Origin: Tenodera sinensis
Lineage: Eukaryota; Arthropoda; Insecta; Mantodea; Mantidae
Direction of reading: 5' to 3'
Length of the DNA: 64,000 nucleotides
Assembly (NCBI GenBank): GCA_030765045.1
Contig: CM060972.1
Location: forward strand, 61,734,773-61,798,772
Part shown: one piece after another, positions 33,239 through 44,700 of the stretch
How the letters are laid out: each line of letters opens with the position of its first letter
Position numbering within the stretch: position 1 is the stretch's first letter
Made by a program: the position numbers and the translations under genes
Notes under the pieces: model-generated
The model's input: only the letters and a program-made list of their open reading frames with translations
Databases searched by the model: none
Told to the model about the DNA's origin: nothing

Positions 33239-34399
33239 ACTGCTGTTCTAATGTACTCAATCATTTCTTCTATGGCTGTATCAAGGCACAGGCTTAAACA
33301 GATATCTGCTCTGATAAAAATATTTGTTTTTGAACGAAGAGTTGAATGAATTTACTCACCTTTCTTTTGTTTATTCAATTTTTTTATGGTTAAAGCATAT
33401 TACCACCTTTATTTTGTTATTTGAGAAGCATTGAATCAAAAAGCGCTAAGTGATAATAGGAAAGTTTTCAGGACAGAGGAAAAGCTGATGTCTCCTGAAC
33501 TTAGCAGCACATTTTAAAGGTCTTCATACCTTACTTTAATGCATATGCTACTTTCTTAAATAAGTACTGTCAACATTAAGAGTATTTATGGTTTAATATC
33601 ACATTTATAATCAAAAGTGTTTTGCAATTAGTGCATTTTGAACCAATTATACTAAAAATACTTAGAGAAAATAGCAAAAAAGCTATGTTTATTAATATTT
33701 TAATAAATAGTTATAATTTCATTTATAATGGAATAGGTACTTGTTTTGTGCATTTTTTCTGAAAAATAAATGAATCTTCAAATTTTGTCACTTTGATCGA
33801 CATTTATGCCAATATTTCTTTCAACAAGCACAATTGAATTTGTGTATTTAAATAATGACCATTTCTTATTCTAAACAGTAACATTATTCTTCATTCTTGT
33901 TTGTTTCTTTGTTTGGTCCCATTGTAAGCAAAGATAAGGATCATTGAATATGTCATAATGGGACACAGCATGACTAATTTTATATACCCACCATCAAGAA
34001 TGCTCTTTTATTCCCTCCATCTTGCATTATGTAGGAAAAGCAGAAGATCTGTAATCCACCCACTTTTCAATACACAATATGCATTACACTAGGTCAACAA
34101 TAATGAATAAGTATAAATCAGTAACCCATGCAATCTACCATAGGTATTGAATAGTTACCTGTTGAATGAGTTATTAAAGAATTGCTATAGTATATGGTGA
34201 GTGAGTATATAAGAATGACTTTAAATCATTCTTGAATATTTTATGTTGATCAGGATTGCCTAATAGCTTTAGGTAACAAGGAAGGTTAGTATACATTTTT
34301 TATTGCAGAACAGTAATATTCTTTTGGGAACAGTTTTAAAGTATTTGCCAGTCTATACAATCATCTGCATGTCTCGTATTGTGGCCATGCACAAAATAT
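33239..34399. other. Unassigned AT-rich intergenic stretch
   Basis: Nothing recognisable on either strand. Confidence 0.3.
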
Positions 34400-34429
34400 A
34401 TATTTTTTATGATGTGGACCTTGGTGCTA

Positions 34430-35657
34430 CATGGCTAAGTTCTTTAGATAAAGCTACTAAATTTGTAGGTTGCTGTTGGTATTTTCGAATATCGTCAAAA
34501 GCGAGATGACATTCACCTATCGTCGTCAACGGCTGCAGTTGTGCCCACCAGTATCCGGCACCACTTCCCTCGTACATCCTCCCGCACAAGGCGCGCAGCG
34601 TCCCCTTCGTCCGGCGTTCCTTGCACGTCTTCCACCTGTACGTCCACTTGGTGTGGAAAGCCTCTCATCGGATGCCACATCCCCAGCTCACACTACTGGA
34701 AGATTTCTGTGGTCGTCCTCGTGCTGTTCTTCTATCGCCGGATGCTCCTGGTCTTGGAAGTCGGGGTAGCAGTTACCTTGGCCGCCTCCTTCCTCAGCGC
34801 ATTGTGGATGACCTTGTAGTCGGCGGGCATTAGACGCTGACGTATATCGGCATCACGCATCCCCTCGACGGAGTAGATAGCTTCTCGGAACACATACTCT
34901 GTCGGCAGGTTCACTATAGTCTCATTCACCAGAGACTTGTTCACCAGCTGTTAAATGGCCAGGTCGAACTCCTACAGCTTCTCCCCTAGCTCTTGTAGCC
35001 GTGACCTGAGCTGACCACGGTAGACTGCGGCCAGACGATGGTTTTTGAGAGCTACCCAGATGTCTGTGGACATCACCGACGTGGAATCGTGTTCAATATT
35101 TTCGTCGCCCTTCCTGGAGGCTTCTGTGCGGCTTCTGCTGACCATCGGTTGTGGGTGGCGGCGGGGGTGAATTGCCCGTGGAGGACTTCAAAGGTTGGCA
35201 CTTGGGTGGCTTGACACTCGCGGGTGTGTCACGTCTTGGCACCTCGATCTTCAAGTTCTTAGGTTTCTCGCCAAACATTTGTTCCACACTGGGGTTTAGT
35301 TCCTTGGTGCTGGCGTCAGATCTACCTTGCCCAACGTTCTCCTTAAGTTGTTCTCCGAAGTCCTTCAAGGCGTTAACGCGTTGGCCGAGGTCGTTCACGT
35401 CTTTCCCCAGCCGATTAGTTCGTTCGACAATTTTTGCCGCTAGCTTCGTCTTTATCTTTTCCATTCCGAACTTTATTTCCGTCTTTATTTCTTTCATCAC
35501 GGAGCTCGGAAGTTATTTCACTTCCCCTCTTGTTCATTTCGGATTTCACTTCTTCCGTTCCGGAGTTTCCGTTTTTCATTTCGACTTCTATTACTTTCTC
35601 TACTGATAAGTAGAAAGAAGTATTGTATTCCACCCAAAAATTCGATGTCGATTTCAC
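34430..35657 (-). pseudogene. LTR-retrotransposon gag relic (Ty3/gypsy-like)
   Basis: Minus-strand frames at 35415-35657, 35093-35500 and 34732-34944 join in order into a gag-like protein. First comes a charged, probably coiled-coil N-terminus (VNDLGQRVNALKDFGEQLKE). A Pro/Lys-rich linker follows, then capsid-type text with RSRLQELGEKL, a YVFREAIYSVEGMRDADIR segment like the capsid 'FI.GL.D..IR' helix, and DYKVIHNALRKEAAK. Stops and frame changes separate the parts. No protease or polymerase follows. The G+C content (over 50%) is far higher than its surroundings, consistent with a foreign insertion. Confidence 0.6.
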
Positions 35658-36305
35658 CGCAAATATGTGTTCTGAGACCCCCTGAATAAAAAATTAAAAA
35701 AAAAAAAAAAATAAATAAATAAAAATAAAAAAAAAATTAAATAAAAAACAAAAAATAAAAAAAAAAAACAAAACAAGAAGAAGCAGCATGTTTAGAAAAG
35801 ATCCGCGCACGAGCGCACGTGTGTGCGTCAGTCTGTGAATCTGTCAGTCTGTGGACAGCATAAAGAAAAGTCGGTTAAAAACCAAAGTTGATATTTAAGC
35901 TTAATGTCTTTCAAGGTTGTGACACGAAGATTTTGAAGAAAATAGCCCAACTCTAAACTACACTTTACATGGAAAGTTTTTCGAAAATTTTGATTTTCCT
36001 GAAAATGGCTCGAACGATTTTAATTAAAATGTTATATATTTAAAGATATTTGCATGACAAATGTATATTTGAATTTTCTGGCTATAGCCTATTTAGTCCT
36101 GTTTACTCTGGATGACTTTTGAATAACTCGTAAAGTGTAAGAGACAGACAAATTCTTAATGTACAAAAATGTAGATCTCACTAAAACACAATTTATGTCT
36201 AAATTAATTCTTTTATACAGTGAATCATTTTGGAGATATTCCTTGTTATTTGTGTCAGATTCGGAAAACTTGAAACGTTCGTGAAATGGAACATCGTTGT
36301 TCATT
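35593..36305 (-). repeat. 0.9-kb dispersed repeat, 3' portion, with long A-rich expansion
   Basis: Carries the family's 3' end (TACTTTCTCTACTGATAAG), then a 35690-35775 A-rich low-complexity tract, then the middle of the family. It joins directly to the next copy at 36309 in the same orientation. Confidence 0.7.
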
Positions 36306-37165
36306 TTTACTTTTTCTGCTGGTAAGTAGGGGAAGTATGGTATTCCACCCAAAAAATAGATGTTGAGATTTCACCGGAAATACATGTTTTGAGACACACT
36401 TAATACAAAAAAAGAATTTTAGAAAAAGGTCCGTGTGTGTCTGTGTCTGTCAGTCTGTGGACAGCCTAACTCAAAAACGAAAAGTCGGTTAAAAACCAAA
36501 GTTGGTATTTAAGTTTAATGTCTTTCAAGGATGCGACACGAAGATTTTAAAGAAAATAGCCCCTATCGTAAACTACCCTTTACATGGAACATTTTTCGAA
36601 ATTTTTGATTTTATTGAAAATGGCTCCAAGGATTTTGATTAAAATGTCATATGTTTGAGATATTTTTATGACAAATGAAATGTATATTTTGAATTTTCTG
36701 GCTATAGCCCCTGTAGTCGTACTTACTCTGGACGACTTTTGCATGCCTGGTAAATCGTTAGAGATAGACCAAATTATACTATACAAAAAATGTAGATCTT
36801 GCTAAAATACATAATTTATGTCTGAATAAATTTTCTTGTAGAGTGAACCGTTTCGGAGATATTCCTTGTTATGTGTGTGAGTTTCGGAAAACTTAAAACT
36901 TTAGTGAAATGGAACATCGTTGTTCATTTTTTATATGTTAAGTGTGCAAAGAGAACGGAATTTCAAAGCTTTAAAAGATTTGACTATCGCACAAAGCCTA
37001 TGGTATTCCAACATTCCCCTTGCACCTACAAGGAAATAAGCAATAAGATAATTTGTACAAATGTTTATCTTAACACGTAGAAGATATAGGAATAAGAGTT
37101 TGTAAGAATGGTTAGGACAAGAGTAGAGAAAGTCATGTGAGTGCAACACACCTGGTTTTTTTGTC
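36306..37165 (-). repeat. 0.9-kb dispersed repeat, full-length minus copy, tandem with the previous
   Basis: Runs from TACTTTTTCTGCTGGTAAGT to GTCATGTGAGTGCAACACAC and matches 10838-11752 along its whole length. Confidence 0.78.
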
Positions 37166-38176
37166 TCCATCTGAAGCATTTCGGATTTCTTTTCTGGCAT
37201 ACTAGCCAGGAGTTTCTCAAGTATTGCCTCCATCGTGGTTTTGGAGTCTCGCTCCTGACACCAGTGTGACAATTAATGACAAGTCCAGTGAGTTTTTTAT
37301 TTCACTTTATTTTTTTCTGAAACTACTACCACAACTCATAATTCGTGACCTCGCAACTCGCAGCTGTTCTGTTGCATTGTAACACTTAATCCTCCTTTGC
37401 ACGCGGCCGCCACGAGAATATTTGCATAAGTGAAAAATTAATCTTCAATTTACTGGGAATAGCTTGTAAAGTACTCTTCATTCAGAAGGAATTTTGTATT
37501 TGTCTCGTAAATCTTAAGCGATAGACGAAAACGTACTACAGTACTTAGATATATAAAGCTACAAGCATACACTGCATTTAAAATAATTTTTCTGGGCATA
37601 AGCCACTTCCGGCATATCCGTTATTTGTTTGAAGCTTTCAACATTATGCCATTTTTAAAGTACCATCGCTATACTATCGTTATTCAATTGTTTGCAGCGA
37701 TATAATAAAAATAATATGATTTCAAAGCTAGGATTAAGTGGCCCACTTTTAAACAAATGCCTATGGATTCCGTTTCCATAAACCTTCTTGTATACTATAT
37801 AAGTATGAAGGTAGGAAAATGAATTCCAAACTATCAGAATAGCTTATCGAAGTTATATAAGAATAAATGTGGGTAGACAAAATATGCGAGCATAACACAT
37901 AAGACTTTCTGTATCTCATCTTCCTCTCAAATGTGTTGTTTTTCATTCCCTTTGATTTTGTCATCTCCATTATTCTCCATATTACTCTTTTCTTCTGCTT
38001 GTTCATGTCCTACTTTGTTTCTTTGTTTCCTTCCTTCCCTAATTTCCTTCGTTTTACTCTTTTACATTGTATGTTAACTGTTTTCCTCGTCTCTTCTTAT
38101 CTGCTACATTTTTCCTCTCATTTGCTCCTCCTCCGTCTTCTGTTTACCTCCGTCCGCCTACTTCGTTTTTATTGCA
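37166..38176. other. Unassigned intergenic stretch
   Basis: No gene seen. Some Tyr/Phe-rich frames have no recognisable domain. Confidence 0.3.
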
Positions 38177-38335
38177 TTCTTCTTCTTCTTCTTCTTCTTC
38201 TTCTTCTTCTTCTTCTTCTTCTTCTTCTTCTTCTTCTTCCTCCTCCTCCTCTTCCTCCTCCTCCTCCTCTTCCTCATCCTCTTCCTCTGCCTCCTCTTCT
38301 TCTTCTTCTTCTTCTTCTTCTTCTTCTTCTTCTTT
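38177..38335. repeat. (CTT)n/(CTC)n microsatellite
   Basis: About 160 bp of CTT triplets with a CTC/TCC interior. The Leu, Ser and Glu homopolymer frames through it are artefacts. Confidence 0.96.
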
Positions 38336-38382
38336 TCCTTCTAAAAGTTCTTCAGTTTTGCTTTTCTCTCCTTTCTCTGCCT

Positions 38383-39408
38383 TTATTTTCTGAACTAGAA
38401 AGTAAACTAAGTATTGTAATCCACCCAAGCATTTGATATAGAGATTTCGCTGCAAATACATGGTTTTATATTTAAACACACAAAAAAAAAAAATGGTTTT
38501 AGTAAAATCTATAGGCATGCATATTTTTAAAGTAGCGTTTGACGTCCGTTATTATTGCTTACGGTACCACTGGTGATACATAAAATTGAATCATATTTTT
38601 GGAAAGCAATATTCTAGGCCAAGGTTTTTGGCACCTCTCTGACATTTGCCGGTTATGAAGAATAAAACAAACTTGAAGAAACCTCATTCAGGGAGGAGGG
38701 TTCTGTATGATAATTAAAAAATTCCGGAATCACAGCAAAGTACAACTTTTTTATTAATGACCAAAAGTTTTCCATTTTAAAGCAAAATAAGAAAAGATTC
38801 CTTTGAGAACTTATGAACATATTTAAATTCATTTCCACACATTTCATTGATTTTTCTCGAAAACAGCTCTAACGATTTTGATTGAAACGTCATATATTTA
38901 AGATATTTTTATGGCAAACGAAATGTATACTTCGAATTTTCTGGCTATAGCCCATGTAGTCCTATTTACTCTTGATGACTTTTGCATAACTGCTAAACCG
39001 TAAGAGATAGAGAAAATCTTACTGCACAAAAATGTGGATCTCATTAAAACACAGAAATTTATATCCAAATGATTTTTGTTTGTGGAGTGAGCCATTTCGT
39101 ATATATTCTTTGTTTTTTTTTTGTTTTTTTTTTTTTTTTTTTTTTTTTGTGAGTTCTGTAGTACTTAAACTTTTCTCAAATGAAAGGTCGTTATTCACTT
39201 TTTTATTTGTTTGGCCGGGCAAAGAGAACGGAATTTTAAAGCTTTAAAGGATTTGACTATAGCTCAAAGTCAAGTATCTATAAGAAAGTCAGCAGTAATA
39301 TAATTTCTGCAAATGTTTATCTCACTAACACGAAGAAGATAGAGGACTAAGAGTTGTAAGAGTAGTTAGTACAAGAGTAGAGAAAGTTATGTGAGTGTAA
39401 CACACCAT
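38383..39408 (-). repeat. 0.9-kb dispersed repeat, minus copy with internal unrelated block
   Basis: The 3' end starts at 38383 and the 5' end (GTTATGTGAGTGTAACACAC) is at about 39387-39408. Sequence from about 38540 to 38845 does not match the family and may be an insertion. A T-rich run with a 20-bp-plus poly(T) occupies 39112-39148. Confidence 0.65.
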
Positions 39409-40130
39409 ATTTTTATAGAATTTAATATTTTGTGGGCAAATCTTTGCGACATCGTATTTAAATTCATATGTTATTTGTGAAATAGTGCAGATAAATATCA
39501 TTCGACTGTCTGACCTTCCCTTCCTTCGGTTAGGTCAGGCGTCTTATGATATCACTAGTGATAAAAATCCTTTAGTAAGTATAATAAAAATGCTGAAGTT
39601 CAGTACTGATGCTCTTTTAAGACAACACGGCATATAGCTTCTGAAAAGAGACATAATACAGCACGTGCGGTGTGTTATCCCAGGTTTCATCACAAAGCAA
39701 ACAGCCGATAATTATCGTATAATCAGACCAAGTACTTAGATACGTATGTCAGTGATCTTTGTTTGACAGTGACTCATGCCCTCCAGAGAGCGGGAAATGC
39801 AGTCATGCTGATGAATTTTACTCGCCTCTGCGTGCAAGCCAAATTATTTTTTCACAGCCGCTGAGCTTTTAGAACCAGCCGAACCATGTAGAAAGGGTGT
39901 GTTTGTGGAGGGGGGGGGGGTCTGTTCCCGGATGTAGCCGCGCCAAACTCAGCATGACGAAACCGCACCACTTTTCCCGAATGTTAATTTAAAAGCAAGG
40001 TATTTACAAAACATGACTTCGGTTTGTATCCTTTGTGGTTTCAAACTACGTACTTAGGTTTCAAATTGTAACTTCTAGCACAAAATTAAGGGCCCTTAAT
40101 TATTACTTTACCGCCATCTGCACATAGTAC
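39409..40130. other. Unassigned intergenic stretch
   Basis: Only a G run at 39909-39919 stands out. Confidence 0.3.
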
Positions 40131-40246
40131 GAGGGTGATCCAAGAAGTGCAACCGTTTGGCCTTAATAAATTAAGAAAACAAAAAACAAATAAAAATGTC
40201 ACTGACAAAATTGAAGCTTACTTTATTTCTTCACATAATCATCTGT

Positions 40247-40805
40247 GTGTGTGTGGGGGGGGGGGGGGACATATCGACCTACCGCGACCCCGACATGGGT
40301 CCTTTGCGAGCTACCATCATCCCAGGGGAAGGGATGAGGCGAAGTGACACCGGAGGCTTGTCAGAGAGGGAAGCCATCGAAGCCCAGAGACGCACAGAAG
40401 TCCCTAACAGTTACAGATATTGACACTTGGCGTACAGCCAAAGTGTTTCCCGTACCGAGGAAGAAGGCGACGAGGCGACATTAGCGACCCGGGTGGCAAC
40501 TTCTAGGACTAGTCGTCATAGAAGTTGCCGCCCGGGGAAGGGTTCCAGAGCGTAAGCATCTGTGCCATCTGTGCACATTTGTCGGAATGTACCGTGCTAC
40601 CAACCAAAGCTGAAAGATGACAAGGGGGGGGGATGAGAAGTGAATAGAAAGGAATCTGTGGAGAAGAGAATCTACCCCAGCATTCGCCTAAGTGACATGG
40701 GGAAACCACGGAAAAAACCAAGTCAGAGTGATCGGTCGATGCTGATCGAAGCCAGGACCTCCCGAATGCAAGTCGTACATGTTGCCGCGGCGCCACCGCG
40801 CTAGG
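40247..40805 (-). mobile_element. SINE-like retroposon (559 bp) with 11-bp target-site duplication
   Basis: Perfect TAATCATCTGT repeats lie at 40236-40246 and 40806-40816. The minus-strand start contains a tRNA-like promoter (GCGCGGTGGCGCC, later GGCTTCGATCAG). The conserved SINE core CCGTGGTTTCCCCATG follows, and the element ends in a C/CA-rich simple tail. It holds an 18-bp hairpin at 40488-40536 (17 of 18 pairs). Confidence 0.7.
40488..40536. repeat. 18-bp G+C-rich inverted repeat
   Basis: CCCGGGTGGCAACTTCTA pairs with TAGAAGTTGCCGCCCGGG across a 13-base loop, with one mismatch. It lies inside the nested retroposon. Confidence 0.8.
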
Positions 40806-41399
40806 TAATCATCTGTTATTTAAGAATTTCTCATATTGCCTACGAGGTTTAAAATTCCCATGTTGTCGGCTACCAAAATTTCCATGAAGCCAAGATGTGG
40901 ACGTAGATTTACCAAGTAAAAGACGAGGGTTTTTTTTTTTTTTTTTTTTTAGGGAGGGGGGTGGGAAATGTTATAACTCATTGCCTGTGTTGTTAATTTG
41001 ATTCTTGAAATCATCTGTGATGATGATGATAATCATGATGATGATGATGATGAATGACGGAGTCGGGGTCGTGTATCATTATGTACATATATTGTTGAAT
41101 GTTCAACATCACTTCCGCACGTTTAATTCATAATTGTATACATGTTTGACAGTAAACTTCTACGTTTTGAACTTCCGAACATTCAAAATCAAATAACACC
41201 ACAAAGTCGGCGGGACGTTGTATCATGCAATTCATTTTGAACAATCACAGAATGCTCAATAACAGTTATTTTTTCGACTGACACTTTCACAAAAACCGAG
41301 AAAAATGTCGAGGAAGCATTTCATCTTGTATTATAACCCGATAGCGATCTGAGCAACGGGAATGCGCAAACGGTCGTTATTTTCTGGATCACCCTCACA

Positions 41400-41755
41400 G
41401 TATCCCATTCCATTTAAAAAAATGACATCCATATTTCACCAAAAATGAGCGTTTTGAGATCTTTTGAACACTCCCCCAAAATTAGTAAAATATTCTTGTG
41501 TGTGTGAACAATATAGTATCTCAAAAATGAAAATAATATATAAGTTCAACACCTACAAGTGTGTTCAGGAACACTTTAAAGAACATTTCCTCATCCCCGA
41601 ACTGCCCTTACATGGAACATGTTTGGTTATTGTTAATGTTCTCAACATTTTTTCTAATGATTGTATTAATACCTCAAGTCTAAAACACTTGAACGATTAA
41701 TAAAATTTATAGCTTGATTTTTGTGTGAAATCTTTTAATAGATGATTCACAGTGC
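41400..41755 (-). repeat. 0.9-kb dispersed repeat, diverged minus fragment
   Basis: It starts AGTATCCCATTCCATTTAAA immediately beyond the TIR transposon's right end and keeps family landmarks such as TTTCACCAAAAATGAGCGTT and TTACATGGAACATG. The TIR element apparently inserted next to or into it. Confidence 0.5.
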
Positions 41756-41779
41756 TATTTTTTATTTAATTATTTGCAG

Positions 41780-41782
41780 GAA
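41780..41782 (+). other. 5' UTR remainder after a splice acceptor (gene B)
   Basis: TATTTGCAG ends at 41779, and three bases separate it from the ATG, mirroring gene A. A noncoding first exon upstream is implied but not located. Confidence 0.6.
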
Positions 41783-44700
41783 ATGAAGACACAGAGCTAT
41801 CCCCTAGCTCTCCTGGTAGTGGGCGTCACTGTAGTAGCTGCCACATTCTGGTGGCGAAAGCGACGTCGAGGAGCCCCACCCAAGAAGTGGCGTCATGTGG
41901 GCGATCTGGCTGAGATAACCCTATACCCACTCAAGTCGGGACGTGCAATAGACCTCCAGGAGGCATGCTGCACTTCATTAGGCCTACGGACAACACAGGG
42001 CGCTGATGATACACTAACGGACCTCCATGATAGGTTTATCAACTTCTTTCATTCTTCTGTTTCAGTATTTCTCCTTCTGCTACGCTTATATTTTCTATAC
42101 TTACCTATAGTAAGTAGATGAAATATTTCATCAAAAAAATTCGATAGCGACACTTTTCCGTTTTGAGATTACCTGAATATTAATATTTATTCCAACAATT
42201 CTAATTACAGAAATATAATACAGTTGCCTTAGCTACTGAAAGCCAGCAGCTTTATTGGTACAAGTGCTATGCTAATTTGCGTACATACGTGGTTGCCTGA
42301 TATTGACCCTAGCCATTCATCAGACAATACACAGAACCATAACAAGTACACGATTTCCAAAAACCTCACCCTCTAAACTGTCCTGTCCACTAACCACTTT
42401 CATTTCTTTCTTACATTACATTAAATTTTTCCAGCACTTTTTAGTTCCAGTTGGCCTTTGGACATTTTTCTTGCTGTTAACTCTTTCCTTCTAACCGTTT
42501 TCTACAAATCAGTTGTTTCCTCCAATAGTCTGTACTTGAACATTTTAATAATAAATTAATTTTATTTTCCTAACATTACATATTGGGCATATTCTCTTCG
42601 CCACATTCATCCTTACATTTCTCAGTTTCCATATTCCCAATCCAATCCTTTCTGTTTTGTTCTTTTCACAAACCTTAAGGTGTAACTCTCTCCCTAATTC
42701 ATTTTTCCATTTCTTGTACAAACTGACTTTTTGTCTCGTATTTGACCATAAAGTTTGCCCATCCATATCTTCTAGCCTTTATCTTATTATTTTCCATACT
42801 CTTTCTTTCTTTTCTTTACCTGATTATCCTTCCGTTATGTAGTACTTACACCCACTGGGGATTACATGCCAGTGCCTAGGGTCAGACGTCTGTCGGGGAG
42901 CAGAAGAACCAATGGACCGGACAGAGTGAAGAGCTGCGAGTGGGTGGTCAGCCAAGCACCAGGTATGATAGTGACGAAGAGGATGATATGTTAAATTCAG
43001 GTGAAGTAGGTGATTGGAAAGGTGATAATGGAGCAATTGGTGGAATGAATGGCGGGGGAAACCGGAGAACCTGAAGAAAACTCGTCCTGACACCACTTCG
43101 TCCACCATGAATACCACATACGGGTCCCTGGGATCGAACCCGGACCGCCTAGGTAGTAGACGAACACCCTAACCGTCCGGCCACGGCGCCACCGTTTTCC
43201 AAACTCCCTTTACTAATTTGTATCCTGGGGACAACATATCCCCTAGTCCATTTATCATTAACAGATTTTTATGTAAGGTGGCGTCGTGGTCGAACGCTTA
43301 AACTTCGCCTATCACCAAGGCGACCCGGTTCGATCCCAGGGGCCCGCATGTGGTATTCGTGGTGGAAGAAGCGGCGTTTACTCCGGACTTTACAGGCCAC
43401 TCATTTGAGCAATAATTGCTCCATAATCACCTTTCCAATCATCCATTTCACCTACATCTCATATCGTCCTCTTCCTCACGCTCATACTTGGTGCTTGGTT
43501 GACTACCCCCTTCCAGGTCTCCACTCTGTCCGGTCCATACGTTGGTCTGCTCCCCAGGAGGCATCTGAGGCCTAGGAGGTGTAAGTCCTTCATACGGGGA
43601 GGTTAATCACAAGGAGGAGGAGGAGAAGAAGATTATTTTTATGTAGAACTGCAACGGTGCAGGAACCATTTCGTGTTATGAATAGTACACACTATACAAA
43701 CTTCAGAATACGATTAACTTGAAGTATCTCTCCCGTCGGTATTCAAGTTTAGCTGTTTGGTCATAATTCTTTAAACATCAAGTGCAAGATTAAATATCGG
43801 AAAATCTCAGCGTTGTTCATCATTCACGTGCTTACTTGACGACGACCTAATCCGCTTGTAGACTGTGAAAGCATAACCTGTGACTTTGCCTTTGTTGTTC
43901 CTTCCCCCATTTCTGCATTACTGAGATATGTATACACTGTTTATGTAGGTGACCATATCCTATGGTTTTTAACAGATTCCTGGCGGTGTACAACGGAAAC
44001 AATCGGGAATACTCGTATTCGCTCGTGTATCCCAAGTTGCGTTTAATCAGCGTCACTTCCGGAGGAAATGGGGTGGTTTTCCTGAACGCACCGGGAATGT
44101 CCCAGCTTGAAGTCACCCTTCCTGAGAAGAAGGACTCTATAGACTGCAAGTAAGCTATAAAACTCTTCAGTTGGATTATATTGTGGGAGATAGGGTAATG
44201 TTTGATGCAGGTTTCTTTTGCCAGCTTTGTGTTCGATCACAAGGTGTTTTTGGCGGATTGTGGAGATGAAGCTGGCCTGTGGGTCAGCCGCTTTCTTGGC
44301 AGAGATGACAATCAGCTAAGACTAGGTTACCACAGTCCAGGTCATATGGCACAGAGACGTAAAGTAAACCAAAAATTCTGGACAGCATTCAGCAAGCATT
44401 ATACCAACCTCAAGGAGGAATACATGGTAAGTACCCAATCATTGTATTTAATTTATACAGAAGATTCGTGTGTACCATGGGGATAATCTCGGAAACCATT
44501 CAACCGATTGTAATAATCAGGCAGCGAAATTTGGGCACCGATGAAAAGGGTTAAATGTAACTATACCACAGATACGGATTTGTTACTGCACGTGGGTTGT
44601 TCATGGTCAACAGTGCAGAACGAGCGGCAAGTCAAAACAACCTGACATGAATGTGATGCAACACTCGGCGCACTATCACGATTCAAAATGTTTCAAAAAT

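Larger units (their letters stand above)
40131..41396. mobile_element. TIR DNA transposon (non-autonomous) with nested retroposon
   Basis: The ends are inverted. The left starts GAGGGTGATCCAAGAAGT with ACCGTTTG 26 bp in. The right end, reverse-complemented, starts GAGGGTGATCCAGAAAATAA with ACCGTTTG at a similar distance. TA dinucleotides lie close to both ends. No transposase frame remains. Without the 559-bp insertion (40247-40805) plus one copy of its target duplication the element would be about 0.7 kb. The termini look Tc1/mariner-like, but this is inference. Confidence 0.65.

Noticed and set aside
37933..38518. Poly-Leu, poly-Ser and poly-Glu proteins of 108-167 aa
   Set aside because: All pass through the CTT/CTC microsatellite; no flanking domain.
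41774..42121. Gene B start at an in-frame TTG nine bases upstream
   Set aside because: That codon overlaps the intron acceptor TTTGCAG; the ATG at 41783 follows it and matches paralogue A.
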